In this document: one piece after another, positions 34,777-47,988 of the stretch
How the letters are laid out: each line of letters starts with the position of its first letter
How positions within the stretch are numbered: the first letter of the stretch is position 1
Origin: Tomocerus qinae
Taxonomy: Eukaryota; Arthropoda; Collembola; Entomobryomorpha; Tomoceridae
Assembly: GCA_020055645.1 (NCBI GenBank)
Contig: CM034546.1
Coordinates: 133,011,875-133,075,874 of the forward strand
Direction: 5' to 3'
Length of the DNA stretch: 64,000 bases
Notes under the pieces: model-generated
Told to the model about the DNA's origin: nothing
The model's input: the letters and a program-made list of their open reading frames with translations, nothing else
The model's database searches: none
Made by a program: the position numbers and the translations under genes

Positions 34777-35430
34777 ATGAAGTTTTTAAATCAAAACTGG
34801 AATACCTGTTTCATTGAGATTTGAATAAGAGGAATTTAAGTGGCGTTTATAACCAAAACCTAGCAAAAATAAGTGGGCACCAACAAATTTCACCATTTCA
34901 CGGACATTACTGGTAAAAGTCATACTATTATGAAACTTAGAAATTGTATTATTAAATGTTTTAATGGTATAGGTAGGAATATCCACGAATACGAGCCATG
35001 GCATTAAGAAATTCTGAAGCTGAAATCACTGTCATCTTCAAAGGGGAAGTACCAGCTGAAACTTGACCACGAAATGGAGAATAGCTGATTCCTAAGCGTT
35101 AGCTTCTGTGAGTTCCAAGAAGAGGCGATGATGTTATAATTTCTAGATCGTGTAGACCATTTCTATGGTGTCAACGTCGAATATTTTTAATTGTAGTATC
35201 ATTATGGCAATGATCAAAATGTGGTATATATTATTATTTTGTTTATTGTTGTATACTTATTTATCTGTTTACATGCCACAGACGCTACAAATATTTAAAT
35301 GTAGTTGGTCATTTTTAATTAGGTTTCAGATTAAGCTTTCCGTTTTTCTTTTATCGATTGGCCATTTCTTCGAGTGGAGCAAAACTTATCTATCGATTCT
35401 ATTTTGGAATATGGTCTTCTAAAGTTTGTC
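34777..35430 (+). pseudogene. Decayed or tiny gene downstream of GR1 (unknown family)
   Basis: After the TATA box an ATG opens only 15 codons (MKFLNQNWNTCFIEI) before TGA; the copy at 60269 opens MKLLNSNWNTFFIEV before TAA. Both copies continue for 650 bp with recognisable similarity but shifting frames, ending in a shared stretch that reads YTYLSVYMPQTLQIF...FFEW.KTYLSILFWNMVF and stops at the same place in both. I do not recognise a family. It could be a dead gene of the cassette, a gene with unseen introns, or a transcribed non-coding locus. Confidence 0.35.
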
Positions 35431-37314
35431 GTGTCATTATTTACGTGTCACGGGGATGTAAACTATGGTATCCTAGTATCCAAGATACATTTGGGACCTA
35501 TTACATTGGACCATTATTAATTGGTGTTAATATAGGTAGGGTTGTTTTGAATTTTGTAATATTATTAGCGTCAGCAACAAGCTGAATGTTCATGAATGCT
35601 AATGCAATTTAGGTAAAAGTACTGGATGATAATTATTTATCATTATTTCTTCTTTGTCTCTTTTAATTATTACTAATCTCCCTTATTAGCCAGTTTTCGG
35701 AGTTTTCGTAGTTTTGAAATAAGGCGCTTATTTTATTTAAGGCGGTAATCGGTAAATCCGCCATCTTGGATACTATAAGACGAGAAAAACTTTTTACATC
35801 ATCGCTGACAACAAATCTAACCTGATTGTCATCGAGAATATAAATTCTTGAAATCCGGTAATATCTGTCCTTACCTCAATGGTAAAAGAAAAACGATGAT
35901 GTGAGATTTTGAATATTCGCAGGGTATTATTGAGCAAATGAAATCTAATCTAAAACTTTAAAAGTGTTTTTATACGTCAAAACATTGAACACTATAAATA
36001 CAGTTACTCTTTTGTAACTGAATTAGCATTGTAGACATAGATAATATTATTTTATGGTTTTTCAGATTGCAGGATAGCAAGCAACAAAACGTATCACCTT
36101 TATTGGCAACAATTTCTTTCTGAACGTACCATATTGTAAACGTAATTGTTTTCATAACTTCTACCATGTCGTTTTAACCATCATCCTAATCAGTAGTAGT
36201 TCTACCTGTCAGGATGTCGAGTCCAAGTCCATTAATATGGTCAAAAAGACAAAGCTATTTATGCATTTTAGTCCTCCGCAGCTTTCCGAGTGCAGATTCC
36301 ACTTATGAAATACAGGCAGACATGGTATATGGTACTTAACTATTTCTCGGAAATAAACAGGTGAAATTTTTCAAATATTTCGTTAATTATTTTCACCTCA
36401 CTTTCCTTGAGAATATATTTGAAATAATTGAAATATAAATAGGGTACATGGCCTTTTTGTTTAAAAATTTCAATAAGTTTCCCATGAAATAAATCAACTG
36501 CGCATTCGTGTACACATGCGCATTGTGTTTATTTCATTCATTTCAAATATTTCATTTTGAAAGAGAAATTCCTTGAAATAAAAAATTAATATTATTTATG
36601 ATACATAAAAAGATATTTTTGACAACAATTATTCTTAGCCTTCTCCGTCATTGGCATGTGGCTAATGAAGGAAGAAGTAAGTTGTCGTATTAGTAGTCAA
36701 CAATGTAAGAGGCTGAGAGTGTGTGTATTAAATGTAACCAAAACCCACCAAAAGGGGTCAAAACTGGGGGTACTGGGGAATTGAAAAAAGTGGATAATAA
36801 GTTCTTGTGGAATAATAAAATATCATAGTGGAATTTTTCTATTTCCCATTTTCCTACCCACTTCTCAATTTGGTTTGCCACTTCCTAAAACCATAGAAAT
36901 AGGTATTTAAACAGATTAGCCGAAATCGAAATCTGTTTTGTTGATTATGCAGACGGTACAGCTTATTCACCGAATTAAATCAAAACTAAATATGAGTGCC
37001 TGAATATTATAATAATATTGTGGTATATTTATTTGATATTATGCAGTACAGACAGTTGCTCTGTCTGTTATCATTGAATACAACATTGCACTTATAGATA
37101 ATGTTGCTTGGCGGTGTTGGATGCATATAAGATATTGGCAACACGTGTGGTTGTCGAGTCAAAATCCTTCGTTATGGCCAAGTGGACAAGGAAAATATTA
37201 ATTCATTTTAATCTATAACTTTACTTCTGAAATATCGATAAGCAAAATAGGATTAATAGTAATTTTAGTCCTACCATTTTAGAATGTGAGGTATACGCCA
37301 TGTGATTATAGACT
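35431..37314. other. Interval without recognisable gene
   Basis: Part of it (about 35870-36060) still matches 61240-61400, marking the far end of the duplicated IR+GR block. The rest is AT-rich and shows nothing I can name. Confidence 0.5.
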
Positions 37315-37466
37315 ATATCGTACCTTAAGGAACGATTTAGTCGCAATGCATTTTTCGCATTGTGCACGAAATAGCCTTACTTCACTTCTTATTTGTTGCA
37401 TTAAGGCAATTTCGTGCACAAATCGAAAAGTGCATTGAGGCTAAATCGTTTCTTAAGGGACGATAT
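37315..37466. mobile_element. Foldback MITE, 152 bp
   Basis: Terminal inverted repeats ATATCGTACCTTAAGG and CCTTAAG-type reverse partner (24 of 26 match), continuing as a long hairpin (GCAATGCATTTTTCG against CGAAAAGTGCATTG). No coding capacity. A relative is truncated at 26222-26373. No clear target duplication seen. Confidence 0.65.
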
Positions 37467-38036
37467 TCTACTAAAACCATAACAGACTACTATTTCGTCA
37501 CAGCCTTACAAGTAATCACATAACCACCAATGACTGAATCTTTTTAAGTAGCTTAAAAGAAATGGAGTAAGGAACCCGCCAGACCATTAGACTTGAAAAC
37601 GGCCCTTTATATACAATATAATTTTACATTAAATTATTAACCTCGATTTCCTTCTTAGTTACTCGTATGCTAAATTAAGATAAGTGTCATATACAACTTG
37701 TGCAACGTGAAGGTAAAGTAATAAAAACTGTCCCATACAATACATATTCCAATTCTAACGAACAATCAATATGAAGGGAACAAAAAAGCACATTTTTTAC
37801 TTTTTTGCCTTTTTAATAAAAATAGTTTTTAATAAGTTTTTAAAAAGCCGGTAATTTTTTACCTTTTCATATTTTTGGATGTAGCAGTTTCCCCATTTAC
37901 TTCCACTTTACCTGTAAATAAATTAAAAAGATAAAAGCAAAAAAGGACTGCTTTTAAAAAAAGTATTACTTTTAAGAAGTACCTTATTTGATCCCTGACA
38001 ATATTTCATATCAAACCAAGGACAGAGCCCCAGAAT
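37467..38036. other. AT-rich interval without gene
   Basis: Contains AAAAAAGCA...TTTTTTGCCTTTTT tracts near 37780-37900, similar to those at 26710-26770. Nothing else seen. Confidence 0.4.
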
Positions 38037-39760
38037 CGTGAGTCGCCCGATTAGCCTGTAGGGTCTGCTACTTTTGCATGTTTCTAAAAAAAAGTAAGTC
38101 TGTGATATTTTATATGAAGATAGTAGGCAAGGGAACAAAAAACGGTACTCTTTTTCTACAAAAAAACCAAGCTTTTATTACATGTCAAGTAAAAGTAAAT
38201 GGGGCAAATTGCCATACCAAAAAAGCAAAAAAGAACTCACTTAAAAAAATAACCCTACCTTTTTTATAAAAAAGGCAAAAAGGAGATTTTTGTTCTCAAG
38301 TTATTCTATTAGGTAAATCAAATGGGAGTGTCCATTAAAATTAGCTCATTCTACTGGAATATTTCTTCTGTATCATGTAGAACAGTAACTGTTGATACAT
38401 TCTGTAATTTTTTTGACCATTATTGACAAATGCTAAAGGGAGAAAGACCTTTTGAAAGCTCCTTTATTTTGGGTTTTGTATTGTAGTGCCGCTACTTGGG
38501 GTGAAGTGATTCCTGTGGTTAGCGTTTCCGTAACATTTATAATTTAAAGTTATAAGAACAATTAGATACTGGTAAAATACCAACATTTTAATTTATATGC
38601 TAATGAAATCAAAGACATTTTTCTGCCAAAACGAATTGTTTAACTGAGGGGTCATATTTCAATATTTAGGATCAACTAGAATGCTGAGTTTTAACATTTG
38701 ACGTATGACCCACCATACATTGGTTTTGCTATGGTGGAATACAAAAATAAAGTTTAGGCTAAGAAATTTCAAGGGTTATAGTCAACTGCCTGATTTCCAA
38801 TGTAGAAGGATTGTTAGTCAATGAAATAGGGTGAATATATCCAATAAGCGGATGCAACATTTCTGCTTGACGTCCCTAAATATTTTGATAGGTGAAGGAG
38901 TCTGTGTATTTATTTTTCAATCTCCGTCTTACCACTTTAGATTGCTAGAAAAGCCACTGCAAGACATAACTAATGATTAAACGTAATCTCTACTATATTA
39001 GTTTGTCGAACGGTTAAAATCAATTTTTTCCATCTGCTAGCCTAGTTTAGCTACTGCAGTCCGTGGCCACAGTCAGACATTGTAGTCATAAATTTTGACC
39101 TTGTAATTGCATAGTTTATAATGTAAACATACGTTTATTAATATTAAGTTGTAGATTTTAACTGTATTATCTAAATCTGTCTGTTTGCATGTGGGTGAAC
39201 ATTCTAACAATGAAATAAAATGTAAATTTTTGTAATGAAATGGGAATATGGAATAAACAATATTTTACCTCGTCCTCTTACATCCTTTCAGCTTCATACA
39301 TTGTATTATCAATGTCGTTATGACCCCTCCCTGACCTACCTTTAAGTTTAAAGTAGATCCAAGATTATTTTTAGATCAACTTATGGGCACCCAATTATTT
39401 TGTTGTAATCATATAAAAAATATACGTTAGTTCGGGTTGCTATTATCTCTTGCCATCATCATTTTAGCTACATGCTCGCAAAAGATTTTAGGTAATCGAA
39501 TGGCACATACGTAGTAAAAATATATAATAATAATTAAATCTATTTTAACTTACAAACTATCACCTACCCAACTCATATTAAGTGATTGTAAATATATATA
39601 AGTAGATATACTAATATGAAATACATTAAGCACTCAGATTTTAGTATTATTAATTAGGACATTGTTAGTCCTTTATAACAAATAATAACATTTTATTGGC
39701 AATGCGAAGTACAGGGAAATTGTGAGCCATCGCATTCTTAGTATCATAGTCATAGTTCAT

Positions 39761-40084
39761 TACAATTACTTTACTAGGGCTCTTCAACTACGTGCATGGG
39801 TCATCAATGAGTAACAATAAACACTAGCATATAGTATATATATATATATATAATACGTATATCATACTATACTATAAAAAGTACAAATAGAATTGCCAAT
39901 CAACCAATGCGGATAGTGTTTATATGTATTGATGTCATTTACTAGCTAACTAAACTTATGTCAAATGTCATAATGCGATTCAAAAATCTTATTATAATAA
40001 GCAACAATATATATGTATACCTAATACTCGTGTAATGAATGTAAATTCCAGAAACACATGAAATAAATCTAATCTAATCTAATC
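39761..40084 (+). mobile_element. 5'-truncated LINE 3' end with 14-bp target duplication
   Basis: TAGTCATAGTTCAT occurs on both sides (39747-39760 and 40085-40098). The insert ends in a tail of TAATC repeats after ATGAAATAAATC, the usual form of a truncated non-LTR retrotransposon. An (AT)n run lies near 39836-39862. The sister sequence near 2280-2300 has no insert. Confidence 0.8.
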
Positions 40085-40821
40085 TAGTCATAGTTCATAT
40101 ATTTATCTATGTTACGAAGTTAAAATTTATAATTAATGACAATCATCCTATTTAATATGAGTATACTACATGGTTAATTTGTTAAGTTGTCTCAAGAAAT
40201 AACTACTAAAATAGCAACAACATAAACTCGGTTTCTTAAAATAGTATTCTTAAAATACCAGCATTAATTAGCAGACTTTCCATTTTGATAATGTATCACT
40301 ATCTGTATAAATATGGAACTAAACCTAATCCTTTTCCCGCTAATAAAATTCCAAGAAAAGGTGATAATGTTTTTCACGTGTGATACATGCTTACGATCAG
40401 TCAACTCGGTATACAATTAGCCAAGGATTTAATTGTTTGATAACTGTTCAAAACAATTTGAATGCTGATTGGAATAAATTGGACACATAACTAGAGACAG
40501 ATGTCGTAGGTTTCAATTGATTCTGTTTTAAAGTTAGTGTAATATTATGATTTAAAATACATTCTGGAATTAGTACTGAAAATGGATTACTTAGACAGTT
40601 CTGCCTACTTCAAACCCATTGGCCTGTTCTAAGCTTAAAAATGTTAAATATTTTCGCAGCAATAAACTACAAACCGGAATTTCATTAATTGTAGTTTAAG
40701 GTAAAGAACTTTTCTCTACCTTGGATTTCTATTTCTTGAAATGATTTCCGCGCATGAAAAATTGAATAGGTAACTGAAAGCCACTCTTATAAAGGAAGAT
40801 ACTCAGTTAGTATATAATATA

Positions 40822-41898
40822 AGGTTCATTTACACTGAAACCTTATTTGACTATCTTTGCTATTAGCAGCTGTGCTGTTAATAGCAAAGTCATTGTTATA
40901 TTATATAAATATATTTAAGTACCTACTTATTAATTTGTTTTGTTTCCTAAATGCTAAGTTAGGATAATTTTGGTTCCATAAGAACCATGTCTAAGACTTT
41001 TTGGTTTGTTATCTACTAAATAACATAAATTAAAAAGTACCGTTAAGTACCTTTCTGTTAAAAAACAATGCATTTCGGAAACTATAAAAGGAATCCGAAA
41101 TGCATTGTTCGTGACACTTGCCTTCCCTCAGCTAACTGAACAAGTAGCACTTCCTAAATAGCTGATCAAGCTATATTCCTTCCAACTGTTCAAGTTGCCC
41201 CTGCTCGTCTTAGCGACATCGCACTGTCCCAAGTGTGACATCATCCTCTGCGCAAGAGGTCAACGGTCACTGTCCAAGTGTCATCGTCGCTGTCCGGTCA
41301 TCCCCTCTGATTGTCACAGCCCCAGACCACGTCAACTGTCCAAGTTGTAAGTCCCTTGTACTCTGTTTCCCTTAGTTTGTATGTAGTTTGTATTCTAGTG
41401 TTATTAGTTTTAAGGAGTTTGTCTGAGACCGTTCCTTTAAGATCAGCACACAGAGAAACTCCAATTCTCATATTCATTCATTGAATTGGTATCAGTTTAT
41501 GTAAAGTCACTTTGACTTGACTGTTTTTGAGAATTGAGAATATATATATAATACCTATATCGACTTTGGCTTATCTTATCTTATTTCTCGTGAGCTCGAG
41601 CTAGCTCGACTCACTTTGCATATACTAATTAGCATACACCAACTCATCATAACCTAGCACTATTTACTAAGCTTATAGATATAGCATACAGTAATACCTA
41701 TAACTAATCTTATCTCTTTCTCGACTCGCGACTTCAATCGTCCGAGTCTTATCTAGATTTTGCATAATCCTAATCTGCCTATGCGCACTCGTCCTAACCC
41801 ATCATTATTTACTTAGCCATTTTCTCATATCTTTTAGATGCATCCTTCGTAATATTGGCCTAACAGTATATCTTATATACCTAACCTAAGCTATATTA
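40822..41898. mobile_element. Unclassified insertion of about 1.1 kb
   Basis: Interrupts text that in the other copies reads ATAAATATATAATGATACC continuously. It contains two perfect or near-perfect hairpins (40855-40889, CTTTGCTATTAGCAG arms; 41064-41109, AACAATGCATTTCGGA arms of 16 bp), several GTCCAAGT(G/T)-type repeats (41190-41350) and no open frame. It might be a solo LTR or a composite. I could not define ends or a target duplication. Confidence 0.5.
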
Positions 41899-42183
41899 CA
41901 ATAATGATACCAATTAAACTAATGTCACATATAATCATGTCGTGTTAGAAATCACTCGTGAATGTTCCAGCTTTTAATACAATTAATATTTTTATGTCGT
42001 AGTAATCAATGCGAATGCTGAATTATAACCATTCAAACTTCAAAGCATGAAATTAACTTTCATACATCATAGTTCATCGAAACATAAAGAGTGAGTAGGT
42101 ACTAAGTACATCATCACATCGCCAGAAATAATACGTCTATGCCCTAAATCAAGAACCTATAATACAATATTACAATAACTAAA

Positions 42184-42390
42184 ATGAAACCACTTTTAAT
42201 AACAATTTTGTTGAATTTTATTTTTATTGGGAATATACGATTATTTCACTGCGAAAATTTGGATAAATTTTTATTGCCCTTTAGTAACTGTGATCTGCAT
42301 TTTGTTGTTACCAGAACACAATTAATTAACACTGTGCTGATAAATAATCCATCCCCACGAACTATCGTCTATTACCCCGATATTAAAGAT
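42184..42390 (+). pseudogene. Ionotropic receptor copy C (first 69 codons only)
   Basis: The N-terminus is like copy B (FHCENLDKF), with its own start MKPLLITILLNF. It breaks after IVYYPDIKD at GATATC, where the text jumps into the upstream block of the next copy (ATCTTTGTGTCGTAGTAATG). The junction has a few bases of microhomology, as expected for a deletion between neighbouring units. Confidence 0.85.
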
Positions 42391-42575
42391 ATCTTTGTGT
42401 CGTAGTAATGAATACTCAATACCCTATCCGCTTATTAGTCCATAAAGCATGAAATTAACTTTTGTCTATCATACTTCATCGAAACATAAAGAGTGAGTAG
42501 GTACTAAATACATCATCAGAAAAAATACGTTTATGCACTAAATCAAGAACCTATATTATAATAACAGTAACTAAA

Positions 42576-43124
42576 ATGAAATCACCTTTAAGAATAATGT
42601 TGAATTTTGTTTTAGTTGGGAATATACGATTATTCCTCTGTGACACGTTGGATAAATTTCTATTGCCCTTTAGTAACTGTGATCTGCATTTTGTTGTCAC
42701 CAGAACACAATTAATTAACACTGTGCTGATAAATAATCCATCTCCACGAACTATCGTCTATTATTCCGATATTAAAGATAATGTTACCACATATAAAACA
42801 AAATTTCATAGAGATGCCGAAAATCCAGTTTTGACTTCAAAATCATTGTGCAACGTCAACTTAGCAGTTGAACCGAATCCTAAATCCCGTGCAAGGTTCT
42901 ATCTCTTTCACTGCTTTGGCCACGAAGTAAATCGAGTATCCTCAACATTTGTAATGATTTACAAAAGAGAACATTTCTATACAGCAAACCATTATCTCAT
43001 TGTTGGCAGTGGAATGGTTTTAATTACGAAACTTTATTTTCTTGTATTTAACTCCAGAAATAATTTTGAGTTGCTTGTCCCTTCACTTTATGTAAATGAT
43101 TATTTTAAAATGAAAGCAGGAGTA
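42576..43124 (+). pseudogene. Ionotropic receptor copy D (first 183 codons only)
   Basis: Codons 1-93 are identical to copy E (44476 on); the rest follows copy B. Homology ends at MKAGV (43124). Unrelated text with short repeats follows to 43472: CCATTTATAAGATGGTCTC-like units at 43125-43178 and CTACAGTAAGGTATG-like units to about 43290. Then a fresh upstream block begins. No binding or channel domain remains. Confidence 0.87.
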
Positions 43125-43472
43125 CCATTTATAAGATGGTCTCCCCATTTATAAGAAGGTCTCCCCATTTATAACATGATACATTGAAAAGGTGGCCTCT
43201 TACAGTAAGGTATGTCCTATCAAAAGATGGCCTCCTACAGTAAGGTATGGAAAGTGGCCATCTGCAGTAGAGTATACAAAGTGGTCATCTGCAGCACATA
43301 CATGTCATATGGAACTAAATACATGAAATAAGCTTGAACTATGATTACAACGTACATATAACAACCTGATGAAATTGAATATAGAATATTTGCAACTTTG
43401 TCATTAACATTAAGTAAAATTAGCATAATCAGCAAATGAAAACTAAAATAACTCTTAGACCGTCCTAACATT

Positions 43473-44475
43473 ACCTTTGTTGCGAGTTTAAAATTTATAA
43501 TTACTGATCATCCTAAATTTAATATGAATGTATCACATGGTTAATTTGTTAAGTGTTCCTCAGAAATAACTAATAAAATAGCAACATCACCATTTCAGTT
43601 TCTTGAAATAGATACTATTCTATCATAGCATTAATTAGCAGATTTTTCACATTGATGATAAATTATTTAAGATAAGAAACTAACCTAATCCATGTCTTCA
43701 ATAAAATTCTAATAAGGAAAACAAATAATGTTTTTCACGTGTGATACATGTTTGTAATGGCAAACAGTTAGCTCGGTACACAACCTATCAACCGAGGAGA
43801 TTTAATTGTTTGATAACTTTATAAAACAATTTGAATGTTTTTGATTGGAATAAATTGGACGCATTGGTACAGGATAAATGTCGTTGATGTTCGTCTTGCT
43901 GTAATATATTTGAAATAATAAATTCGGGAATCATTACTAAAAATTAGTATGCCCGTTTTGTCAACTTATATCCGCTGGTTCAGTCTAAACTTAAAAATTA
44001 TATTAAACTTTCCCACTGCAATTAACTACATATAAACAAACAGTAATTACATTAACGATAACTTAGGGTAAGCTTCTTCTGTAACAACATTTACGCCTTC
44101 GATTTCTAGAAATGGTTTTAATTTACACGCATGAAAAGTTCAATACAAAGTAGATGACTGAATGTCATAAAGTAAGATACTCTATAAATATATAATGATA
44201 CCAATTAAATTAATGTTCCATATCATAGAATCATAGGAACTGTCGTGTTAGAAATCACACCTGAACGTTCCAGCTTTTAATTCCATTAATATCTTTGTGT
44301 CGTAGTAATGAATACTCAATACCCTATCCGCTTATTAGTCCATAAAGCATGAAATTAACTTTTGTCTATCATACTTCATCGAAACATAAAGAGTGAGTAG
44401 GTACTAAATACATCATCAGAAAAAATACGTTTATGCACTAAATCAAGAACCTATATTATAATAACAGTAACTAAA
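43473..44475. repeat. Upstream block of IR copy E
   Basis: Nearly identical to 28107-29095. The last 185 bp are also nearly identical to 42391-42575, so three units share this promoter region. Confidence 0.85.
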
Positions 44476-47350
44476 ATGAAATCACCTTTAAGAATAATGT
44501 TGAATTTTGTTTTAGTTGGGAATATACGATTATTCCTCTGTGACACGTTGGATAAATTTCTATTGCCCTTTAGTAACTGTGATCTGCATTTTGTTGTCAC
44601 CAGAACACAATTAATTAACACTGTGCTGATAAATAATCCATCTCCACGAACTATCGTCTATTATTCCGATATTAAAGATAATGTTACCACATATAAAACA
44701 AAATTTCATAGAGATGCCGAAAATCCAGTTTTGACTTCAAAATCATTGTGCAACGTTAACTTGGCCATTGAACCAGATCCTAAATTCAAAGCAAAACTTT
44801 TTCTCCTTCATTGTTTTGGCCAAGAAGTAAATCGAGTGCCCTCAATATTTGTAATGATTTACAAACGAGAACATTTCTATACAGCAAACCACTATATTAT
44901 TGTTGGCAGCAGAGTGGTTTTAATTACGAAACTTTATTTTCTTGTATTTAACTCCAGAAAAAGCATTGAATTGCTTGTGCCTTCTCTTTACACAAATGAG
45001 TATTTTAGAATGGAACCTGGAATATTATTAGTTCAATTGGAAAAGTTTTGGAAATTATTTAATGGTCATCTGCACAAGAATCGTTTTGGGGTGCTTGATG
45101 TGCGTTTAAAAAAAGGTTCTTACAAATTAAAAGCAAATTATCCTGTTTCTCCTGTTGAATATGTCAAAAGATCTTTTCGATTCGACCCTCTTATGGCATT
45201 AGTTGAATTAATGGCGACTAAACTAAACTTTACAGCTTATTACACCAAAGGTCCATTGAATTACGCTAATTTTTGTGGAAGTCTGATTTATGAGGCAGAC
45301 ATTTCAAATCTATATGAATATAAATGATATGTTAAGGTTACACTTTGGCCCTGCATAGCAACCACAGGGGACTATCAAAATGCATGTTAAAAAATCTTTT
45401 ACATCGACTATTATAACTTCCGGAGGATCAGTCTGATTTTTATGGAACCTACATTTTTGGAACCGTGGACTATCAAGGAACAAAAGTTACCATTCGGAAT
45501 TTTGATATAGTTGCTTTAAATGGACCAAAAACATCAACGTTTTATAAAAAACTAAAAATGACTCATTTTTTTGGGAATTTGATTTTTTTAAATGCATTTA
45601 AAACAACTATATCAAAATTCCGAATGGTAACTTTTGTTCCTTGATAGTCCACGGTTCCAAAAATGTAGGTCCCATAAAAATCAGACTGATCCTCCGGAAG
45701 TTATAACAGTCGATGTAAAGATATTATGATGAATTTTAAATGCATGGAGGTTGACCCGAATTGCTGATGATGGAATACCGAGGGCATAAGTCAATGCAAT
45801 TCCAAAAATTAGTTTCTAGGAAACGGGGAAGTGTATTATATTATAAAGATTTCTATACTGACTTGTATAGTAGCATTTCCACCTGTCGTCATTGGCAATG
45901 TTATTACAAATACTTTAGTACAAAATCTTTTTTGTTTGCATCTTGCTTCAATGCATTCATACTTGTAAGTTTAAGTTATAACCATGGTTGTTATAACTAC
46001 TATCAAAGATGTCTATTGTCCATGTGACATAAACGGCCATCAAGTACAAGCATTGACACCGTAGTCATAGTGATATAGTACTAACCAAAGTACTAACCAA
46101 TAGATTTACAAATATTATACCATAAGACGGCCGTTTATGCCGCATGGAATTCATTTTGTTATTGACTTGATAGCATCTTGTTTATCAATATTGCACTGCC
46201 AAAACTTCCCCTTGAGGTAGTGGAATGGCCGGGTAGGTTAACTATGGGGTTTCGGATGTGACAATTGACGGGTTAAATTTTGGAAATTATATTTTTTTCG
46301 TTAGCAACCAACGTAAACAGCGTCCTTAAAGGATTTCAGAGCAGCACACATAGATTTTCTTTTGTTTATTGTGAAGTAGGTATAACTTTTCAATCAGTTC
46401 CGTTAAAGATTTGGCTACAAAACACATTCGATTCTTTGACATGGATTTTAGTGTTTTTGAGTGTCCTTCTTAGCGTTTTCTTGTTTTCACGGTTCAGCAA
46501 CAAAACCGTTTATCAAATTATTAATGATTTTATATTTTCTACCATTTTAAACATATTTTCTATTAGCAACCACAAAAATTCAAAAATATACCTATGGATA
46601 CCAATTATGCTAATGACTGCACTTGTTTCAACTTACTATCAAACATACATTACATCGGAGGTTGTTGTCCCACCAGAAAGGCATATAATGCAACACTTTG
46701 GAGAGCTAATCCAAAATAATTTCAAATTATTATGTCCTATAGGACAGAGACTCTTATTGACTGAAGAAGAACATTATGAAGCAAACTATCACTATTTTAA
46801 GAAATATAATATGCTAAACAAACTAAATTCGAGCCTTTATTTTTATCATTTTAATGGCAAAGAAACTTTAACATCAACAAAAGAAAACGATAATCGCGTT
46901 GATCAATTAAGCAACGTCAAAAGAAAAGTGTTTTTAAATATAGAAGAAAGTTACGTTCCCGCCTTACTTTATCAGTTGCATAAAGAATATCCAGCATTGT
47001 CTTGTTCGAAAACAGTTGAACCTTCCGAAGAAAAAACTTCATCGTGGTCTTTTAAATTATGTTTTAGAAACGAATTGTATAACAATATTGTACTGCTAAG
47101 AGAACATGGCATTTTACAAATATGGAAAGCTGTTGAAAGTCTTATTATCACCCCCTTCCGTTATCACGCTATGCAATCAGAATCAAAAGTTCAAAGCATT
47201 TATTTGCAAATGAAACTACACACCATTTTCTATATTTGTGGTTATATATTATTATTTTCTGTGGCAATTTTTCTATTGGAAATATTTTTTTCCTCGGTAT
47301 ATTTGCGCATGCAATTACTATCTTCATTTTTGAAATACGGTTTTTTGTGA
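44476..47350 (+). pseudogene. Ionotropic receptor copy E, split by a 1 kb insertion
   Basis: Codons 1-283 are open (44476-45324), ending with TGA at 45325 where A, B and G have Trp. About 12 bp later an insertion of roughly 0.98 kb begins. Homology resumes at about 46322 (KGFQSSTHRFSF) and runs open through all membrane helices to TGA at 47348. So both a nonsense codon and an insertion separate the S1 half from the channel. The 3' half is almost identical to copy G, and its last 100 bp resemble copy A. TTAA appears at both edges of the insert. Confidence 0.85.
45340..46321. mobile_element. Composite foldback insertion in IR-E
   Basis: Contains a large hairpin at 45381-45744 (arms about 145 bp, nearly perfect, from TGCATGTTAAAAAATC to ATTTTAAATGCA, loop about 60-70 bp) and a smaller one at 46028-46139 (CATAAACGGCC and GGCCGTTTATG). 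The flanking TTAA on both sides is compatible with a piggyBac-type target, but the ends do not show that family's CCC termini. The 88-codon frame at 45761 is not protein-like. Confidence 0.6.
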
Positions 47351-47988
47351 AGTCATCTTTTTACAAAATTTCATTGTATTCTTTGATGAATAACAATATT
47401 GGAACTTAAATGTAAATAAAATGTCGTTGTTGTTTCTCCTGCTGCAATATATTTAAAATAATAAATTCGGGAATTATTACTAAAAATGGATTAGTGTGAC
47501 CGTTTTGTCAACTTTATATACGCTGGTTCAGTCTAAGCTTAAAAATATATAAAAACTCTTCCATTGCAATTAACTACATTAAACAAACATAATATTATCA
47601 CATTAAAGATAACTTAGTGTAAGCTTCTTCTGTAACAACATGCAAGCCTTCGATTTCTAGAAATGGTTTTAATTTACACGCATGAAAAGTTCAATACAAA
47701 GTAGATGACTGAAAGTAACGTTTTCAAAGTAAGATACTCTATAAATATATAATGGTATCAATTAAATTAATGTTTTATATCATAGGAACGTGTTAGAAAT
47801 CACTCCTGAATGTTCCAGCTTTTAATTCCATTAATATCTTTGTGTCGTAGTAATCAATGCAAAGCATGAAATTAATTTTTGTATATCATAGTTCATTGAA
47901 ACATAAAGAGTGAGTAGGTACTAAGTACATCATCAGAAACAATACGTCTATGCACTAAATCATAAACCTATAATATACAGTAACTAAA
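47351..47988. repeat. IR-E 3' flank fused to the upstream block of copy F
   Basis: The first 70 bp match the flank after IR-A. From about 47425 the text is the upstream block, shorter than in the other units, so the F unit begins here. Confidence 0.65.

Larger units (their letters stand above)
38037..42183. repeat. Upstream block of IR copy C, with two insertions
   Basis: Collinear with 1-2498 plus 22108-23543, that is, with the block the Polinton split. Two segments have no counterpart there: a LINE fragment (39761-40084) and about 1.08 kb (40822-41898). No gene in between. Confidence 0.75.

Noticed and set aside
45761..46027. 88-codon frame inside the IR-E insertion
   Set aside because: No protein features, sits between two hairpins of a foldback insertion.
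45325..46325. The 1 kb segment in IR-E as an intron
   Set aside because: The other copies are uninterrupted here, there is a TGA just before, and no fitting GT donor and AG acceptor restore the reading; an insertion fits better.
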